Positions 48,596 to 56,402 are shown, counted from the first letter of the stretch. The stretch: 64,000 bases of DNA from Micromonospora andamanensis (GCF_016863495.1 NZ_BOOZ01000004.1:248001-312000), one strand, 5' to 3'. A program made the numbers and translations. The notes: generated by a model not told the origin, from the sequence alone.

Positions 48596-48633
48596 CGAAC
48601 GGCGGCCCGCTGAACCAGTCGGGCCGCCGTTCG
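48596..48633. terminator. bidirectional terminator hairpin
   Basis: cgaacggcggcccg and cgggccgccgttcg form a perfect 14-bp stem between the DUF1992 gene and the convergent cold-shock gene. Confidence 0.85.
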
Positions 48634-48643
48634 CAGAATGGGA

Positions 48644-48847
48644 TCAGAGCGGGCGGATGTTCTCCGCCTGCGGGCCCTTCTGGCCCTGGGTGATGTCGAA
48701 CTCCACCCGCTGGTTCTCGTCGAGGCTGCGGAAGCCGCTCGCCGAGATCGCGGAGAAGTGGGCGAAAACATCGGCGCCGCCGCCGTCCTGGGCGATGAAG
48801 CCGAAGCCCTTGTCGGCGTTGAACCACTTCACGGTACCTGTAGCCAT
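48644..48847 (-). CDS. cold-shock protein (CspA family)
   Basis: The 67-residue protein is a single cold-shock OB-fold with RNP1 KGFGFIAQD and RNP2 VFAHFSAI. It begins [10 protein letters not shown], as in CspA/ScoF proteins. It binds single-stranded RNA or DNA as a chaperone. GAAGGAG precedes the ATG. The region upstream (48848-48980) holds a hairpin with a U-tract that might act within its 5' leader. Confidence 0.97.
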   Translation of the reverse strand: MATGTVKWFNADKGFGFIAQDGGGADVFAHFSAISASGFRSLDENQRVEFDITQGQKGPQAENIRPL

Positions 48848-48929
48848 GTCTGCTCCTTCGCAGGCTGGTGGAGACCGCGGTGTGCGGACTCGTACGCCGC
48901 CGCGTTGATCGCCCGCGCCGCGAACCGAC

Positions 48930-48979
48930 ACGACAAACGAAAAAGCGCCTGGACAGGTTTCAGATAACCCATCAGGCGC
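48930..48979 (-). terminator. intrinsic terminator with U-tract, reading leftward
   Basis: On the minus strand the stem GCGCCTG/CAGGCGC (48979-48973 and 48951-48945) is followed by TTTTTCGTTTGT. It is the only hairpin I noticed here with a clear T-run. It lies between the small minus-strand frame ending at 48972 and the csp start. Confidence 0.65.
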
Positions 48980-49283
48980 CGGCAACGTCTACGGAAATCA
49001 AAACTGCAACAGGACGGACCTTAGCACAGGTGACCCGTAGCAGCTCCCACGTCCGCAGATGTTTGGGGTACAACAGGCGGTTCGAGCCGGCCGAGGCCAC
49101 CGCGTGGCGCACCGCGTTGGTGACCAGCTCGCGGACCGCCGCGACGACGTCGAAGACGGGCACCCGATTGGCGGATCGGCTGGCCGCCGACGACAGGCAC
49201 TCACGCTCGCGAATTATCGGATTACCGGTTATGGCAATCCAGTAACTAGTGCCAAGCAATCGGACATAACGTACGCACATCAT
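48972..49283 (-). pseudogene. remnant or short form of an anti-sigma-type HATPase
   Basis: A 103-codon minus-strand frame contains VPVFDVVAAVRELVTNAVRHAVA, which looks like the N-box (ELVTNAVRH) of RsbW-type histidine-kinase-like ATPases. The ATP lid and G-box regions are absent. The rest (LLYPKHLRTWELLRVTCAKV) is not recognisable. Its GC content is below that of the neighbours. Its TGA lies inside the stem of a U-tract terminator. It could be a degraded gene or a small expressed protein. Confidence 0.35.
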
Positions 49284-49324
49284 AATGACAGTTAATGTGC
49301 GTAAGGACTTACGCTGGTGTAAGT
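49272..49324. promoter_or_regulatory. cluster of overlapping inverted repeats in an AT-rich island
   Basis: Three dyads overlap: tacgcacat/atgtgcgta (49272-49280, 49295-49303), cgtaag/cttacg (49300-49313) and acttac/gtaagt (49307-49324). They lie upstream of the rightward VOC gene and at the start of the leftward HATPase-like frame. A regulator binding site is likely. The rest of 48848-49380 holds only the terminator, the HATPase-like frame and the VOC promoter. Confidence 0.5.
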
Positions 49325-49367
49325 GATGGACTGACCGGACGTCGCGCTCGCCCACCTCACTCGGGCA

Positions 49368-49380
49368 TAGGGTGGGCGGC
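49368..49380 (+). promoter_or_regulatory. -10 element for a leaderless transcript
   Basis: TAGGGT (49368-49373) lies seven bases before the ATG at 49381. No Shine-Dalgarno sequence is seen. Confidence 0.55.
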
Positions 49381-50118
49381 ATGTCGCTGCGGCTTGTCCA
49401 GGTGAACGTCAAGGCGCGGGACGAATCAGCCCTCGGCCGGTTCTGGGCGGACGCGCTCGGCTGGGGTGTCTCCATCGAGGAGCCCGGCGTGGTCAACGTC
49501 GAACCGGTGGGCTTCGCCTGGCCGGACCCGACAGCCGTCTGCATCGACGTCGTCGTCGTCCCGGATCCGGAGACGGTGCGGTACCGCGCGCACCTCGACC
49601 TCGCCACCACCTCTGCGGCCCACCAGGCGGAGATGGTGAGCCGCCTGGTGGACCTCGGCGCGACGCCTGCGGACATCGGTCAGGGCGACGTCCCGTGGAC
49701 GGTGCTCGCCGACCCGGAGGGCAACGTGTTCTGCGTGCTGGAGCCTCGGGAGATCTACCGGGACACCGGGCCGATCGCCGCCGTGGTGGTCGACTGCGCG
49801 GATCCGCGCGCCATGGCCCGATTCTGGGGTGAGGCAACCGACTGGACGGTGCACGAGGTGACCGATGACCATGCGCGGTTACGGTCGGCCCAGGACGTCG
49901 GACCGTACCTGGAGTTCCTGCGCAAGCCGGGGCCGAGGAGGTGGTGGAGCCGGGTCCACCTCGACCTGAAGCCGTACCCCGGTGATGATCAGGCGGCGGA
50001 GGTGGCGCGACTGGAGGCGCTCGGCGCCAGAGTCGTCGACGTCGGTCAGGGCGACGTGTCGTGGCGGTGCCTAACCGACCCCGAGGGCAACGATTTCTGC
50101 GTCCTCAGCCCAGGCTGA
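49381..50118 (+). CDS. VOC family protein with two tandem domains
   Basis: The 245-residue protein contains two glyoxalase-like halves. The first starts LRLVQVNVKARDESALGRFWADALGW and ends WTVLADPEGNVFCVLEP (about 1-120). The second starts VVVDCADPRAMARFWGEATDW and ends WRCLTDPEGNDFCVLSPG. This matches the actinomycete two-domain VOC group, sometimes called glyoxalase_6. The substrate is unknown. The start is supported by the leaderless -10. Intergenic 50119-50400 after it shows nothing I can name. Confidence 0.9.
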   Translation: MSLRLVQVNVKARDESALGRFWADALGWGVSIEEPGVVNVEPVGFAWPDPTAVCIDVVVVPDPETVRYRAHLDLATTSAAHQAEMVSRLVDLGATPADIGQGDVPWTVLADPEGNVFCVLEPREIYRDTGPIAAVVVDCADPRAMARFWGEATDWTVHEVTDDHARLRSAQDVGPYLEFLRKPGPRRWWSRVHLDLKPYPGDDQAAEVARLEALGARVVDVGQGDVSWRCLTDPEGNDFCVLSPG

Positions 50119-50400
50119 CGCCGAGCATCCGGCGGCCGAGCCGCAGCCGGCTCGCGGACAGCTGATCCGGACGGAAACCGGTTGAGCCTCGCCTGGGCGT
50201 TGCCGTAGGTTGCCGACGACCCGTCGCAGTGAAGACAGAGGACACAATCCGCGTGACCCCGCCTGCTCTCTGAACCTGACATCTTTTCCGCTCTGGTAGC
50301 CGACGTCCCCGTCGGCCTCGCCGGGCTGCCCTCGCGCGCCCGGTCGTACAGCGCTTGAGGCCGCGCGCAATCGGCCTCGTGTCAGGTCTTCGGAGCAATC

Positions 50401-50982
50401 GTGTCTTCCCAACCTCATATCGTGCTGCCCTGGTTCGTCCGTCGGACCAGGCTGCCGCTGCTGTCGCTGCGGTGTGTGGACTGCCGGTCGGAGTCGGCCA
50501 CCACCGGCCCCGGCAGGTTCCGCGTCAACGCCAACCACAAGCTGCTGGACGTGTGGCTGCTGGTCCGCTGCGTGTCCTGCGATCGGACCAGCAAACTGAC
50601 CGTGTATGAGCGGACTGCGGTCAGCTCGTTCGATCCGGTCGAGTTGACCGGTTACCGGGTCAACGACGCGGAACTGGTGGCTTCCACGCTGCTCGATCCG
50701 CAGTTCGCCAGGCGTAACCGGGTCACCCTCGACTGGACCGGGGCTTGGCGGCTGGTGGCCCCGCCGGCAGTGCTGGACGTCGCGTGGCCCGTCCAGGTGG
50801 ACGTCGCCTTCGACGACCCGGTTCCGGTACGCCCGGCGAAGCTCATCGCGCACGGGCTCGGCCTCAGCAGAAACGAGGTCATGCGTCGGATCAAGTGCGG
50901 CATCTCGCTGCGCCGTCCGACAAGCGTGGCGTTCACCTTCACGGTCCTGCCGGCGGATCCGGACGACGGCCGGAACCGCTGA
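50401..50982 (+). CDS. DUF1062 domain protein with zinc-finger-like cysteines
   Basis: The 193-residue protein carries two CxxC pairs (CVDCRSES and CVSCDRTS, about residues 24-60) likely to bind zinc. A DUF1062-type body follows, with TGYRVNDAELVASTLLDPQFARRNRVTLDW and a C-terminal helix LIAHGLGLSRNEVMRRI. The latter resembles an RNA-binding S4-like motif. GGAG precedes the GTG. No function is assigned to the family. Confidence 0.8.
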   Translation: MSSQPHIVLPWFVRRTRLPLLSLRCVDCRSESATTGPGRFRVNANHKLLDVWLLVRCVSCDRTSKLTVYERTAVSSFDPVELTGYRVNDAELVASTLLDPQFARRNRVTLDWTGAWRLVAPPAVLDVAWPVQVDVAFDDPVPVRPAKLIAHGLGLSRNEVMRRIKCGISLRRPTSVAFTFTVLPADPDDGRNR

Positions 50983-51045
50983 CCGGAACGTGGCCGGGGT
51001 GGGCCGATCGGTACGCCCCGGCCACGCGACGCACGGCGGGGAAGG

Positions 51046-51618
51046 TCAGGAGGACGCTCGGCCGTACGTCGCGCGGGCTTTGGCCACCTCCGCCGCCTGG
51101 CGCTCCCGCCAGCGTTTCTGTGCCAGCCGGTTGCAGGTCCGGCAGACCCGTCGCAGCCGGCCCGTTGCCGGCTCGACCTCCCGCTCGTGCCCGTTGCGGC
51201 AGCGTGGACGTTGGGTCCGTTCCCGGCAGTTGTCCGCGTGGCTGAGCTGGCGCAGATGGGTCGGCTCGATGCAGTCCGGCGCGCCACAGTCGTGGTGGAC
51301 TTCGAGGGTGGGGTCGTAACCGCCGACGAAGACCACGTACGCCGCGATGTGTGCCCACGCCCGCCCCGCGAGCTTCTGGTGCACGCCGCGCTGGCTGCCG
51401 TAGCCGCGCACGATGAGGCATCCGTTGTCGGCTCGTGCCGAGCGGGCGAGCAGATATGCCCGCAGTGTGTCCTCGGTGAAATGTCGGGACAGCCCGTTGA
51501 CCTGTGACAGCACCGGGTCAGCGTAGGGGCGGGGTGCGACGTCGAGGCCCTCGCACCGGTGGGCGATCATGAAATGTCGGCGCGCCTGATCGTCAACCCA
51601 CAGCGGGACTGAGAGCAT
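51046..51618 (-). CDS. HNH endonuclease family protein
   Basis: The 190-residue protein has an HNH-type core: LEVHHDCGAPDCIEPTHLRQLSHADNCRERTQRPRCRNGHE, followed by a CRTCNRLAQKRW tail. The H-H, N and H residues and four zinc-type cysteines are in place, so it may be an active metal-dependent nuclease. The ATG at 51618 is only seven bases from the divergent recombinase ATG. An internal ATG at 51570 is an alternative. It is similar to HNH proteins found near phage and homing elements, but no further element is seen. Confidence 0.82.
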   Translation of the reverse strand: MLSVPLWVDDQARRHFMIAHRCEGLDVAPRPYADPVLSQVNGLSRHFTEDTLRAYLLARSARADNGCLIVRGYGSQRGVHQKLAGRAWAHIAAYVVFVGGYDPTLEVHHDCGAPDCIEPTHLRQLSHADNCRERTQRPRCRNGHEREVEPATGRLRRVCRTCNRLAQKRWRERQAAEVAKARATYGRASS

Positions 51619-51625
51619 TTTTCAC

Positions 51626-52624
51626 ATGCGTCCGCAGAACGATCCGGTGCAGTACCGCCCGTCGGCCTACCCGGCCCTACCCGACGGGCCGATGGCCGTC
51701 ACCGACGCGTGGTTGCGTAACCGGCGGCTCAGTGAGCACACCCGCGACGCGTACCGCCGCGACGTCGCCGGCTGGCTGGCCTGGTGCGCCACCCGTGAAC
51801 TGGACCCGCTGCGCGCGAACTTCCTGCATGTCAACCAGTACGGGCGGGAACTGGAGAGCAGCCTGGCCGCCCGGACCGGCCGCCCGCTGACCCCGGCGAC
51901 AGTGGCCCGGAAGCTGTCCGCGCTGTCGAGCTGGTACGACTTCCTGGTCAAGCTGCGGGCGGTCGAGGCCAACCCGGTCTCCGGAGCCGACCGTCCGCGC
52001 GTCGATCGGGACCACTCGGTCACCGTCGGTCTGACCCCCGACGAGGTGGACGCGCTGCTCGCGGCCGCCGAGGCCGAGAACGGGCCGACCGCCGCCCGCA
52101 ACCGCGCCGCCATCGCCCTGCTCGCTGACCTGGGGCTGCGGGTGGGGGAGCTGGTCTCGCTGAACCTGGACGACCTGGGCGCCGAGCGGGGGCACCGCAG
52201 CGTGCGCTTCGTCGGCAAGGGCGGAAAGGTCCGCCGCCGGGCCCTGACCCCGGGCACGGCGTACGCAGTGGACGCCTACCTGACCGAGCGGGCCGCCGCG
52301 CAGCGGGTGGACGTGGCGGAGCTGACCGGTCCGCTGCTGGTCACCGCCAGCGGTGCCCGACTCGACAGGCATTCGGTGTTCCGGCTGGTCCGGCGGCTTG
52401 CCCGCAGTGCCGGGATCCCCGCGTGGGCCCGGCTGTCCCCGCACTCGCTGCGCCACGCCTTCGCCACCACCGCGCGATCCGAAGGGGTGCCGTTGGAGGA
52501 CGTGCAGGACGCGATGGGTCACGCCGACCCGCGCACCACCCGCCGCTACGACCGGGACCGGCACAACCTGGACCGTGATCCCGCGTACGCCATCTGGGCG
52601 GCCCGGGCCCGTCGCCGCGGCTGA
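51626..52624 (+). CDS. tyrosine recombinase (site-specific integrase)
   Basis: The 332-residue protein has an N-terminal SAM-like core-binding domain (about 25-125) and a catalytic domain with the full set of residues. These are R172 in GLRVGEL, K198/K201 in GKGGKVR, H273 and R276 in HSLRHAF, H299 in MGHADPRTT, and nucleophile Y308. Its length and architecture are XerC/D-like. It stands alone with the divergent HNH gene, without an att site or tRNA that I can see, so it may be a solitary or remnant element integrase. Confidence 0.92.
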   Translation: MRPQNDPVQYRPSAYPALPDGPMAVTDAWLRNRRLSEHTRDAYRRDVAGWLAWCATRELDPLRANFLHVNQYGRELESSLAARTGRPLTPATVARKLSALSSWYDFLVKLRAVEANPVSGADRPRVDRDHSVTVGLTPDEVDALLAAAEAENGPTAARNRAAIALLADLGLRVGELVSLNLDDLGAERGHRSVRFVGKGGKVRRRALTPGTAYAVDAYLTERAAAQRVDVAELTGPLLVTASGARLDRHSVFRLVRRLARSAGIPAWARLSPHSLRHAFATTARSEGVPLEDVQDAMGHADPRTTRRYDRDRHNLDRDPAYAIWAARARRRG

Positions 52625-52645
52625 CCGGGTCGGCCCCCGGTCAGC
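52620..52645. terminator. bidirectional terminator overlapping both stop codons
   Basis: gctgaccggg and cccggtcagc form a perfect 10-bp stem with a 6-base loop, between the convergent recombinase and methyltransferase genes. Confidence 0.7.
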
Positions 52646-53423
52646 CGTCCGTGGTGCGGACGCAGTACACGTCGCCGGAGTTGGCCTCGTGCGGCAGCGC
52701 GAGCAGGTACGCGGCCATCTCCTCGGCGTCGACCCAGCGCCCCAGGGCCAACGACTTGTCGTCGCCGAGGGCCACGTCGAATCCGCCGAATCCGAGCGCG
52801 GCGAGCCGGTCCAGGCAGCGCAACGCGACAGCCCGTCCGATCGTGGTGAACTCGAACGACAGCGCGGGCAGTGGGTGGCTCAGTCCGGCGAGCACTGCGT
52901 CCTCGAAGCCCTCCACGTCGATCTTGACGAAGGCCGGCGTGCCGTGCTCGGCGATGAGCGTGTCGACGGTGGTCACCGGTACCTCGATCTGACCGTCCCA
53001 GACCTGGTCCTCCCAGCCGCCCGCGCCGGCGGCGGCAGCGACGAAGTCGGTGGAGGCGGTGGAGACTGTGGGGTTGGCCGAGTTGACCAGGAAGCCGATC
53101 CGGCCGGGTTGGGCACCGCAGGCGGCCTCGATCAGCGTGACCTGGTCGTCGTCGGCGTAGATGGTCCGCAACGCCCGCAGGCACAGGGGTTGCGGTTCGA
53201 CGGCGATGACCCGGGCGCCGAGCCGGCGGAAGCTGCCGATGTGGTCGCCCACGTGTGACCCGATGTCGAAGACCAGGTCGCCGGGGCGGACGAAGCGGGC
53301 GTAGAAGGCGTCCATCGCCGCGTCCCGGTCGGGGTTGCCGTAGTAGACCTCAAGCGAGCGGCGCAGCGAGGCGGTGCGCGGGTCGGTCTTGAGCGCCTCG
53401 ACCGCGGCGGAATGGGTACCCAT
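52641..53423 (-). CDS. FkbM family SAM-dependent methyltransferase
   Basis: The 260-residue protein shows the FkbM motif I region DLVFDIGSHVGDHIGSFRRLGARVIAVEP (about residues 48-76). The later VKIDVEGFEDAVLAGL near 170 is diagnostic of the family. It O-methylates sugars or natural products. It seems monocistronic. A minus-strand -10 TAAGGT (53435-53430) lies six bases from the ATG, so the transcript is probably leaderless. No biosynthetic partners are nearby. Confidence 0.92.
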   Translation of the reverse strand: MGTHSAAVEALKTDPRTASLRRSLEVYYGNPDRDAAMDAFYARFVRPGDLVFDIGSHVGDHIGSFRRLGARVIAVEPQPLCLRALRTIYADDDQVTLIEAACGAQPGRIGFLVNSANPTVSTASTDFVAAAAGAGGWEDQVWDGQIEVPVTTVDTLIAEHGTPAFVKIDVEGFEDAVLAGLSHPLPALSFEFTTIGRAVALRCLDRLAALGFGGFDVALGDDKSLALGRWVDAEEMAAYLLALPHEANSGDVYCVRTTDG

Positions 53424-53435
53424 CGCAGCACCTTA
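53424..53435 (-). promoter_or_regulatory. -10 element for a leaderless transcript
   Basis: TAAGGT on the minus strand (53435-53430) is separated by six bases from the methyltransferase ATG (53423-53421). Confidence 0.5.
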
Positions 53436-53509
53436 ACTCGCCCGGCGTGCGCGCCGTGGCGGTCCGCGGGGCTGCCGTTCACCCCGTGTGACCGGTAGCC
53501 CCGTCGAGG

Positions 53510-53866
53510 TCACCGATGCTGCGGGGTGCCGGTGGTCTCGACTCGCGCGATGAGCAGTTTGAGTCGTTGCACCTCCTCGGTGAGGGCGGTGTCACCGGCG
53601 GCGGTCAGGGTGATCCAGGTACGTCCGCGCCGGCCCTCGTAGCCCTTCTCCATGTCGATCAGGCCTGCCTCTGCGAGCACGCTCAGGTGCTTGGAGAGAT
53701 TGCCGGCGGTCAGGTCGAGCTGGGTACGGAGGTAGCCGAACTCGACCCGCCGCGCCTCGTGGGTGATGGCGAGGATGCCGAGCCGGACTCGCTGGTGCAC
53801 CACGTCGTCCAGCCCGGTGGCCGGGTGCGTGTCACTCGGGTCCGGAGCGCCGGTCATGGCCGTCAC
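53510..53866 (-). CDS. winged-helix transcriptional regulator (MarR/ArsR-like, HTH_27)
   Basis: The 118-residue protein is a small dimeric regulator with HQRVRLGILAITHEARRVEFGYLRTQLDLTAGNLSKHLSVLAEAGLIDMEKGYEGRRGRTWITLTAAG. This is the PadR/MarR-like winged helix often paired with membrane proteins. The GTG at 53866 overlaps the stop of the upstream membrane gene (GTGA), so the pair is coupled. The ATG three codons later is possible. It probably controls its own operon. Confidence 0.9.
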   Translation of the reverse strand: MTAMTGAPDPSDTHPATGLDDVVHQRVRLGILAITHEARRVEFGYLRTQLDLTAGNLSKHLSVLAEAGLIDMEKGYEGRRGRTWITLTAAGDTALTEEVQRLKLLIARVETTGTPQHR

Positions 53867-54555
53867 CGGTGCCGGCGGCGCGCTGCCGCGAAGCCGACCG
53901 CGCCCAGCAGCAGCACGACGCCGGTGACGAGTTGCGGCACCGCCAGTCCTGCCCGGATGCCCCAGTGGGGTGGTCCCCAGCCGTCGTTCATCGGCAGGAC
54001 GAGCAGCACCGTCGCCAGGTAGCCGACGGTGAACAGCCCGAGCGCGAGGTTGCGCTCCAACCGCGCCAGCACCAGCAGCGCAATGCCGATCATGCTCCAC
54101 GGGGTGAGCAGCCGGTCCAGCAGCAGCCACCAGTACGGCAATGGCTGCTGCGGCAGCGGATGGCTCGGGAAGTAGAGGGCCGCGGCCACCCACGCGGCGG
54201 TGAACACGACTGTCGTCACGGCACCGGTGATCGCGTACGGCAGCACCCTGGACCCCAGCCCTCGGGCCCGGGCGGCTCGCACGTAGCAGACGGCGATCGT
54301 CGTGTACGCCAACAGCAGCGCGGCGGGCCAGTAGTACAGCACGCCTCGGCGGGAGAACTCACAGCTGCCGTCGGGCAGGCAGCGCACCGACATGCCGTAC
54401 CAGTCGAACGGGATCCCGACGAGCGTCACAGTGGCCAGCACCAGCAGGGCGAGCCAGGTCACCCGCTGGTCGAGACGTACCTGCCGGGTGAGGGCGCGTA
54501 CGTCGGACAGCAGCCGGCGGGGATCCCCGTCGGCGGACACCGAAGCAGTGGTCAT
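53863..54555 (-). CDS. integral membrane protein (about six helices)
   Basis: The 230-residue protein has hydrophobic segments from about residue 37 on (WLALLVLATVTLVGIPFDWYG, YYWPAALLLAYTTIAVCYV, VTTVVFTAAWVAAALYF and more). It ends in a basic tail AAARRRHR. I recognise no family. It is co-transcribed with a MarR-type regulator, a pairing that often senses membrane stress or drugs. The ATG at 54555 is chosen; a TTG 21 bases upstream is less likely. Confidence 0.8.
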   Translation of the reverse strand: MTTASVSADGDPRRLLSDVRALTRQVRLDQRVTWLALLVLATVTLVGIPFDWYGMSVRCLPDGSCEFSRRGVLYYWPAALLLAYTTIAVCYVRAARARGLGSRVLPYAITGAVTTVVFTAAWVAAALYFPSHPLPQQPLPYWWLLLDRLLTPWSMIGIALLVLARLERNLALGLFTVGYLATVLLVLPMNDGWGPPHWGIRAGLAVPQLVTGVVLLLGAVGFAAARRRHR

Positions 54556-54617
54556 GCCAATAGGTTTCCATAACAAACCAATTGGCGCTAGTGCTCATCT
54601 GGGTGTCGCCGGCCGAC

Positions 54618-54647
54618 TTGACGACGCGCCTGCTGGCGCGCTAAATA
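54618..54647 (+). promoter_or_regulatory. promoter of the hsp20 gene
   Basis: TTGACG (54618-54623), 18 bases, then TAAATA (54642-54647). The predicted transcription start is just before the HAIR dyad. Confidence 0.6.
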
Positions 54648-54657
54648 AGGAAGCGGA

Positions 54658-54680
54658 AGTTGAGTCGTACGGACTCAACT
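54658..54680. promoter_or_regulatory. HAIR element (HspR binding site)
   Basis: agttgagt-N7-actcaact is a perfect 8-bp inverted repeat with the spacing of the HAIR consensus CTTGAGT-N7-ACTCAAG. HspR bound here would block early transcription of hsp20. Confidence 0.82.
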
Positions 54681-54717
54681 AAGGACCTTCGGCCAGGAGA
54701 ACCGAGGAGGTACCCCG

Positions 54718-55143
54718 ATGTTGATGCGCACCGACCCGTTCCGTGAGATCGACAGGCTCGCCGAGCAGTTCTTCGGCAGCACCAGCCGTCCCGCCGTCAT
54801 GCACATGGACGCCTACCGCGATGGTGACCACTTCTACGCCGCCTTCGACCTGCCCGGCGTCGACCCGGAGAGCATCGACTGCACGGTGCAGCGCAACGTG
54901 CTGACCGTGCGCGCCGAACGTCGCCGCCCCGCCGGCGACAACGTCGAACTGGTCGCCGCCGAGCGCCCGATGGGCGTCTTCAGCCGCCAGCTCTTCCTCG
55001 GCGACACCCTCGACACCGACAAGCTTGAGGCCGGCTACGACAACGGTGTGTTGACGCTGCGGATCCCGGTGGCCGAGCGGGCCAAGCCCCGCCGGGTCAC
55101 CATCAGCGCGACAGGCAACGGCCGCAAGGAGATCAAGGCCTGA
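54718..55143 (+). CDS. Hsp20/alpha-crystallin family small heat-shock protein
   Basis: The 141-residue protein has an alpha-crystallin domain (about 30-130, AAFDLPGVDPESIDCTVQRNVLTVRAERR through LEAGYDNGVLTLRIPVAERAKPRRVTI). A short N-terminal arm, MLMRTDPFREIDRLAEQFFG, precedes it. It is a holdase that keeps unfolded proteins soluble. The C-terminus lacks a clear I-x-I motif apart from a short VTISA segment. A HAIR site just upstream predicts HspR repression and heat induction; no hspR gene is in the window. Confidence 0.95.
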   Translation: MLMRTDPFREIDRLAEQFFGSTSRPAVMHMDAYRDGDHFYAAFDLPGVDPESIDCTVQRNVLTVRAERRRPAGDNVELVAAERPMGVFSRQLFLGDTLDTDKLEAGYDNGVLTLRIPVAERAKPRRVTISATGNGRKEIKA

Positions 55144-55148
55144 CCACC

Positions 55149-55192
55149 GGTGTGGCCGGACGGGACGCGGTGCGGTCCCGCCCGGCCACACC
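55149..55192 (+). terminator. terminator of hsp20
   Basis: An 18-base stem with one mismatch (ggtgtggccggacgggac and its partner at 55175-55192) surrounds an 8-base loop, directly after the hsp20 stop. Confidence 0.8.
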
Positions 55193-55223
55193 CACTTTCC
55201 GCCCGCCACGGCTGCCGATTCTC

Positions 55224-55237
55224 TACCGTCGAGGGTT
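55224..55237 (+). promoter_or_regulatory. -10 element for a leaderless transcript
   Basis: TACCGT (55224-55229) lies eight bases before the GTG at 55238. Confidence 0.4.
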
Positions 55238-55696
55238 GTGGGGGCTGCGCAGCCGTGGAGCAGACCGGCCCGACGACGCCATCCGATGCGGACCGGCCTC
55301 GCCGTCGCCGCAGCGGGGATCGCGCTGTGCTGCGTCGGGGTCGCCGGGCTGGGCGCCTGGAACCTGCAACTTGTCACCCAGGCCGCCACCCCGGTCCGGG
55401 AAACCGCCGAGGGGTTCCTGCGCGAGGTCACCGCGGGTGACACCGGCAGCGCGTACGAGCGGCTCTGCGCCGACGCGCGGACCCGATGGAGCGAACTCGG
55501 CTTCACCAGCTGGGTACGCACCCCGCCGGTGGTGCGCGACTACGAGATCGTGGACGTGTCCGTGGCCACCCGCGGTGGCCGGCCGCACGGCAAGGTCACC
55601 GTGCTGCTGACCCGCGACACCGGCGGCACCGAACAGCGGGACCTGGCGGTGGTACGGGAGGACGGCGGCTGGCGGGTCTGCGGCGACCCGTACTGA
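55238..55696 (+). CDS. small membrane-anchored or secreted protein of unknown function
   Basis: The 152-residue product has one N-terminal hydrophobic helix (GLAVAAAGIALCCVGVAGLGAW, about residues 19-40). An extracytoplasmic domain follows, with VRETAEGFLREVTAGDTGSAYERLCADARTRWSELGF and a C-terminal DGGWRVCGDPY. The helix-sheet layout resembles NTF2-like/DUF4878-type domains. Two cysteines (in RLCADA and RVCGDP) may form a disulfide. The start was taken from the leaderless -10; the ATG at 55286 would leave a shorter cytosolic tail. It converges on the ABC exporter operon. Confidence 0.75.
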   Translation: MGAAQPWSRPARRRHPMRTGLAVAAAGIALCCVGVAGLGAWNLQLVTQAATPVRETAEGFLREVTAGDTGSAYERLCADARTRWSELGFTSWVRTPPVVRDYEIVDVSVATRGGRPHGKVTVLLTRDTGGTEQRDLAVVREDGGWRVCGDPY

Positions 55697-55700
55697 CCTG

Positions 55701-56402
55701 TCACACCCCGACCGGCTCCGCCGCCTCGACCAGCCGACCGTCCCGCAGCACCAGCACCCGGTCGGCCAGCTCCACCAACGTCGGGTCGTGCGTGGCGACA
55801 AGCGCCGTCATCCCCCGGGCATGCACCAGGGCCCGCAGCAGGTCCATCACCGCCCGACCGGTCTCCGAGTCCAACTGGCCGGTCGGCTCGTCGGCGATCA
55901 GCAACGCGGGGTCGTTCGCCAACGCCCGGGCAATCGCCACCCGCTGCTGCTGCCCACCGGACATCTCGTACGGCCGCTGCGCGGCGTGCCCACCCAACCC
56001 GACCATCTCCAGCAGCACCGACACCCGCTGCTCACGGTCCGCGGCCGGCACCTTCGCAAGCCGCATCGGCACCCCCACGTTCTCCGCCGCCGACAGGATC
56101 GGAATCAGCCCGAAGGACTGGAACACGAACCCGATGGTGTCCCGGCGCAGCCGCAGCAGATCCTTCTCGCCGGCCGCGGTGACCTCCTGACCGGCCACCC
56201 ACACCCGCCCCGAGGTGGGCCGGTCCAGGCCACCTATGAGGTTCAGCAGGGTGGTCTTGCCCGCCCCGGAACGGCCCCGCACCGCGACCAGCTCACCGCG
56301 ACCAGCACGCAATGAGACGTCCCGCACCGCGTGGACCACCCGGTCGCCGCCGCCGTAGTCGCGGCTGAGCCCGTCGACCCGGATCAGATCCTGCTCGCTC
56401 AC
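55701..56402 (-). CDS. ABC transporter ATP-binding protein (MacB/LolD type)
   Basis: The 233-residue ATPase has Walker A GRSGAGKTT, Q-loop FVFQSFGLIPILSAAENV, signature MSGGQQQRVAIARAL and Walker B LLIADEPTGQLD. The sequence around the Q-loop and the ENV motif is typical of the MacB/LolD/FtsE group that works with FtsX-type permeases. It overlaps the next ATPase gene by four bases and is the last gene of the operon. Confidence 0.94.
   Translation of the reverse strand: MSEQDLIRVDGLSRDYGGGDRVVHAVRDVSLRAGRGELVAVRGRSGAGKTTLLNLIGGLDRPTSGRVWVAGQEVTAAGEKDLLRLRRDTIGFVFQSFGLIPILSAAENVGVPMRLAKVPAADREQRVSVLLEMVGLGGHAAQRPYEMSGGQQQRVAIARALANDPALLIADEPTGQLDSETGRAVMDLLRALVHARGMTALVATHDPTLVELADRVLVLRDGRLVEAAEPVGV

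Noticed and set aside
49285..49326. A 13-codon ORF (MTVNVRKDLRWCK) inside the dyad cluster
   Set aside because: It has no ribosome binding site, and its codons are made by the overlapping inverted repeats, so it is better read as regulatory DNA.
51600..52700. Integrated element with att sites around the recombinase
   Set aside because: No tRNA gene, no flanking direct repeat and no change in composition could be found near the gene.
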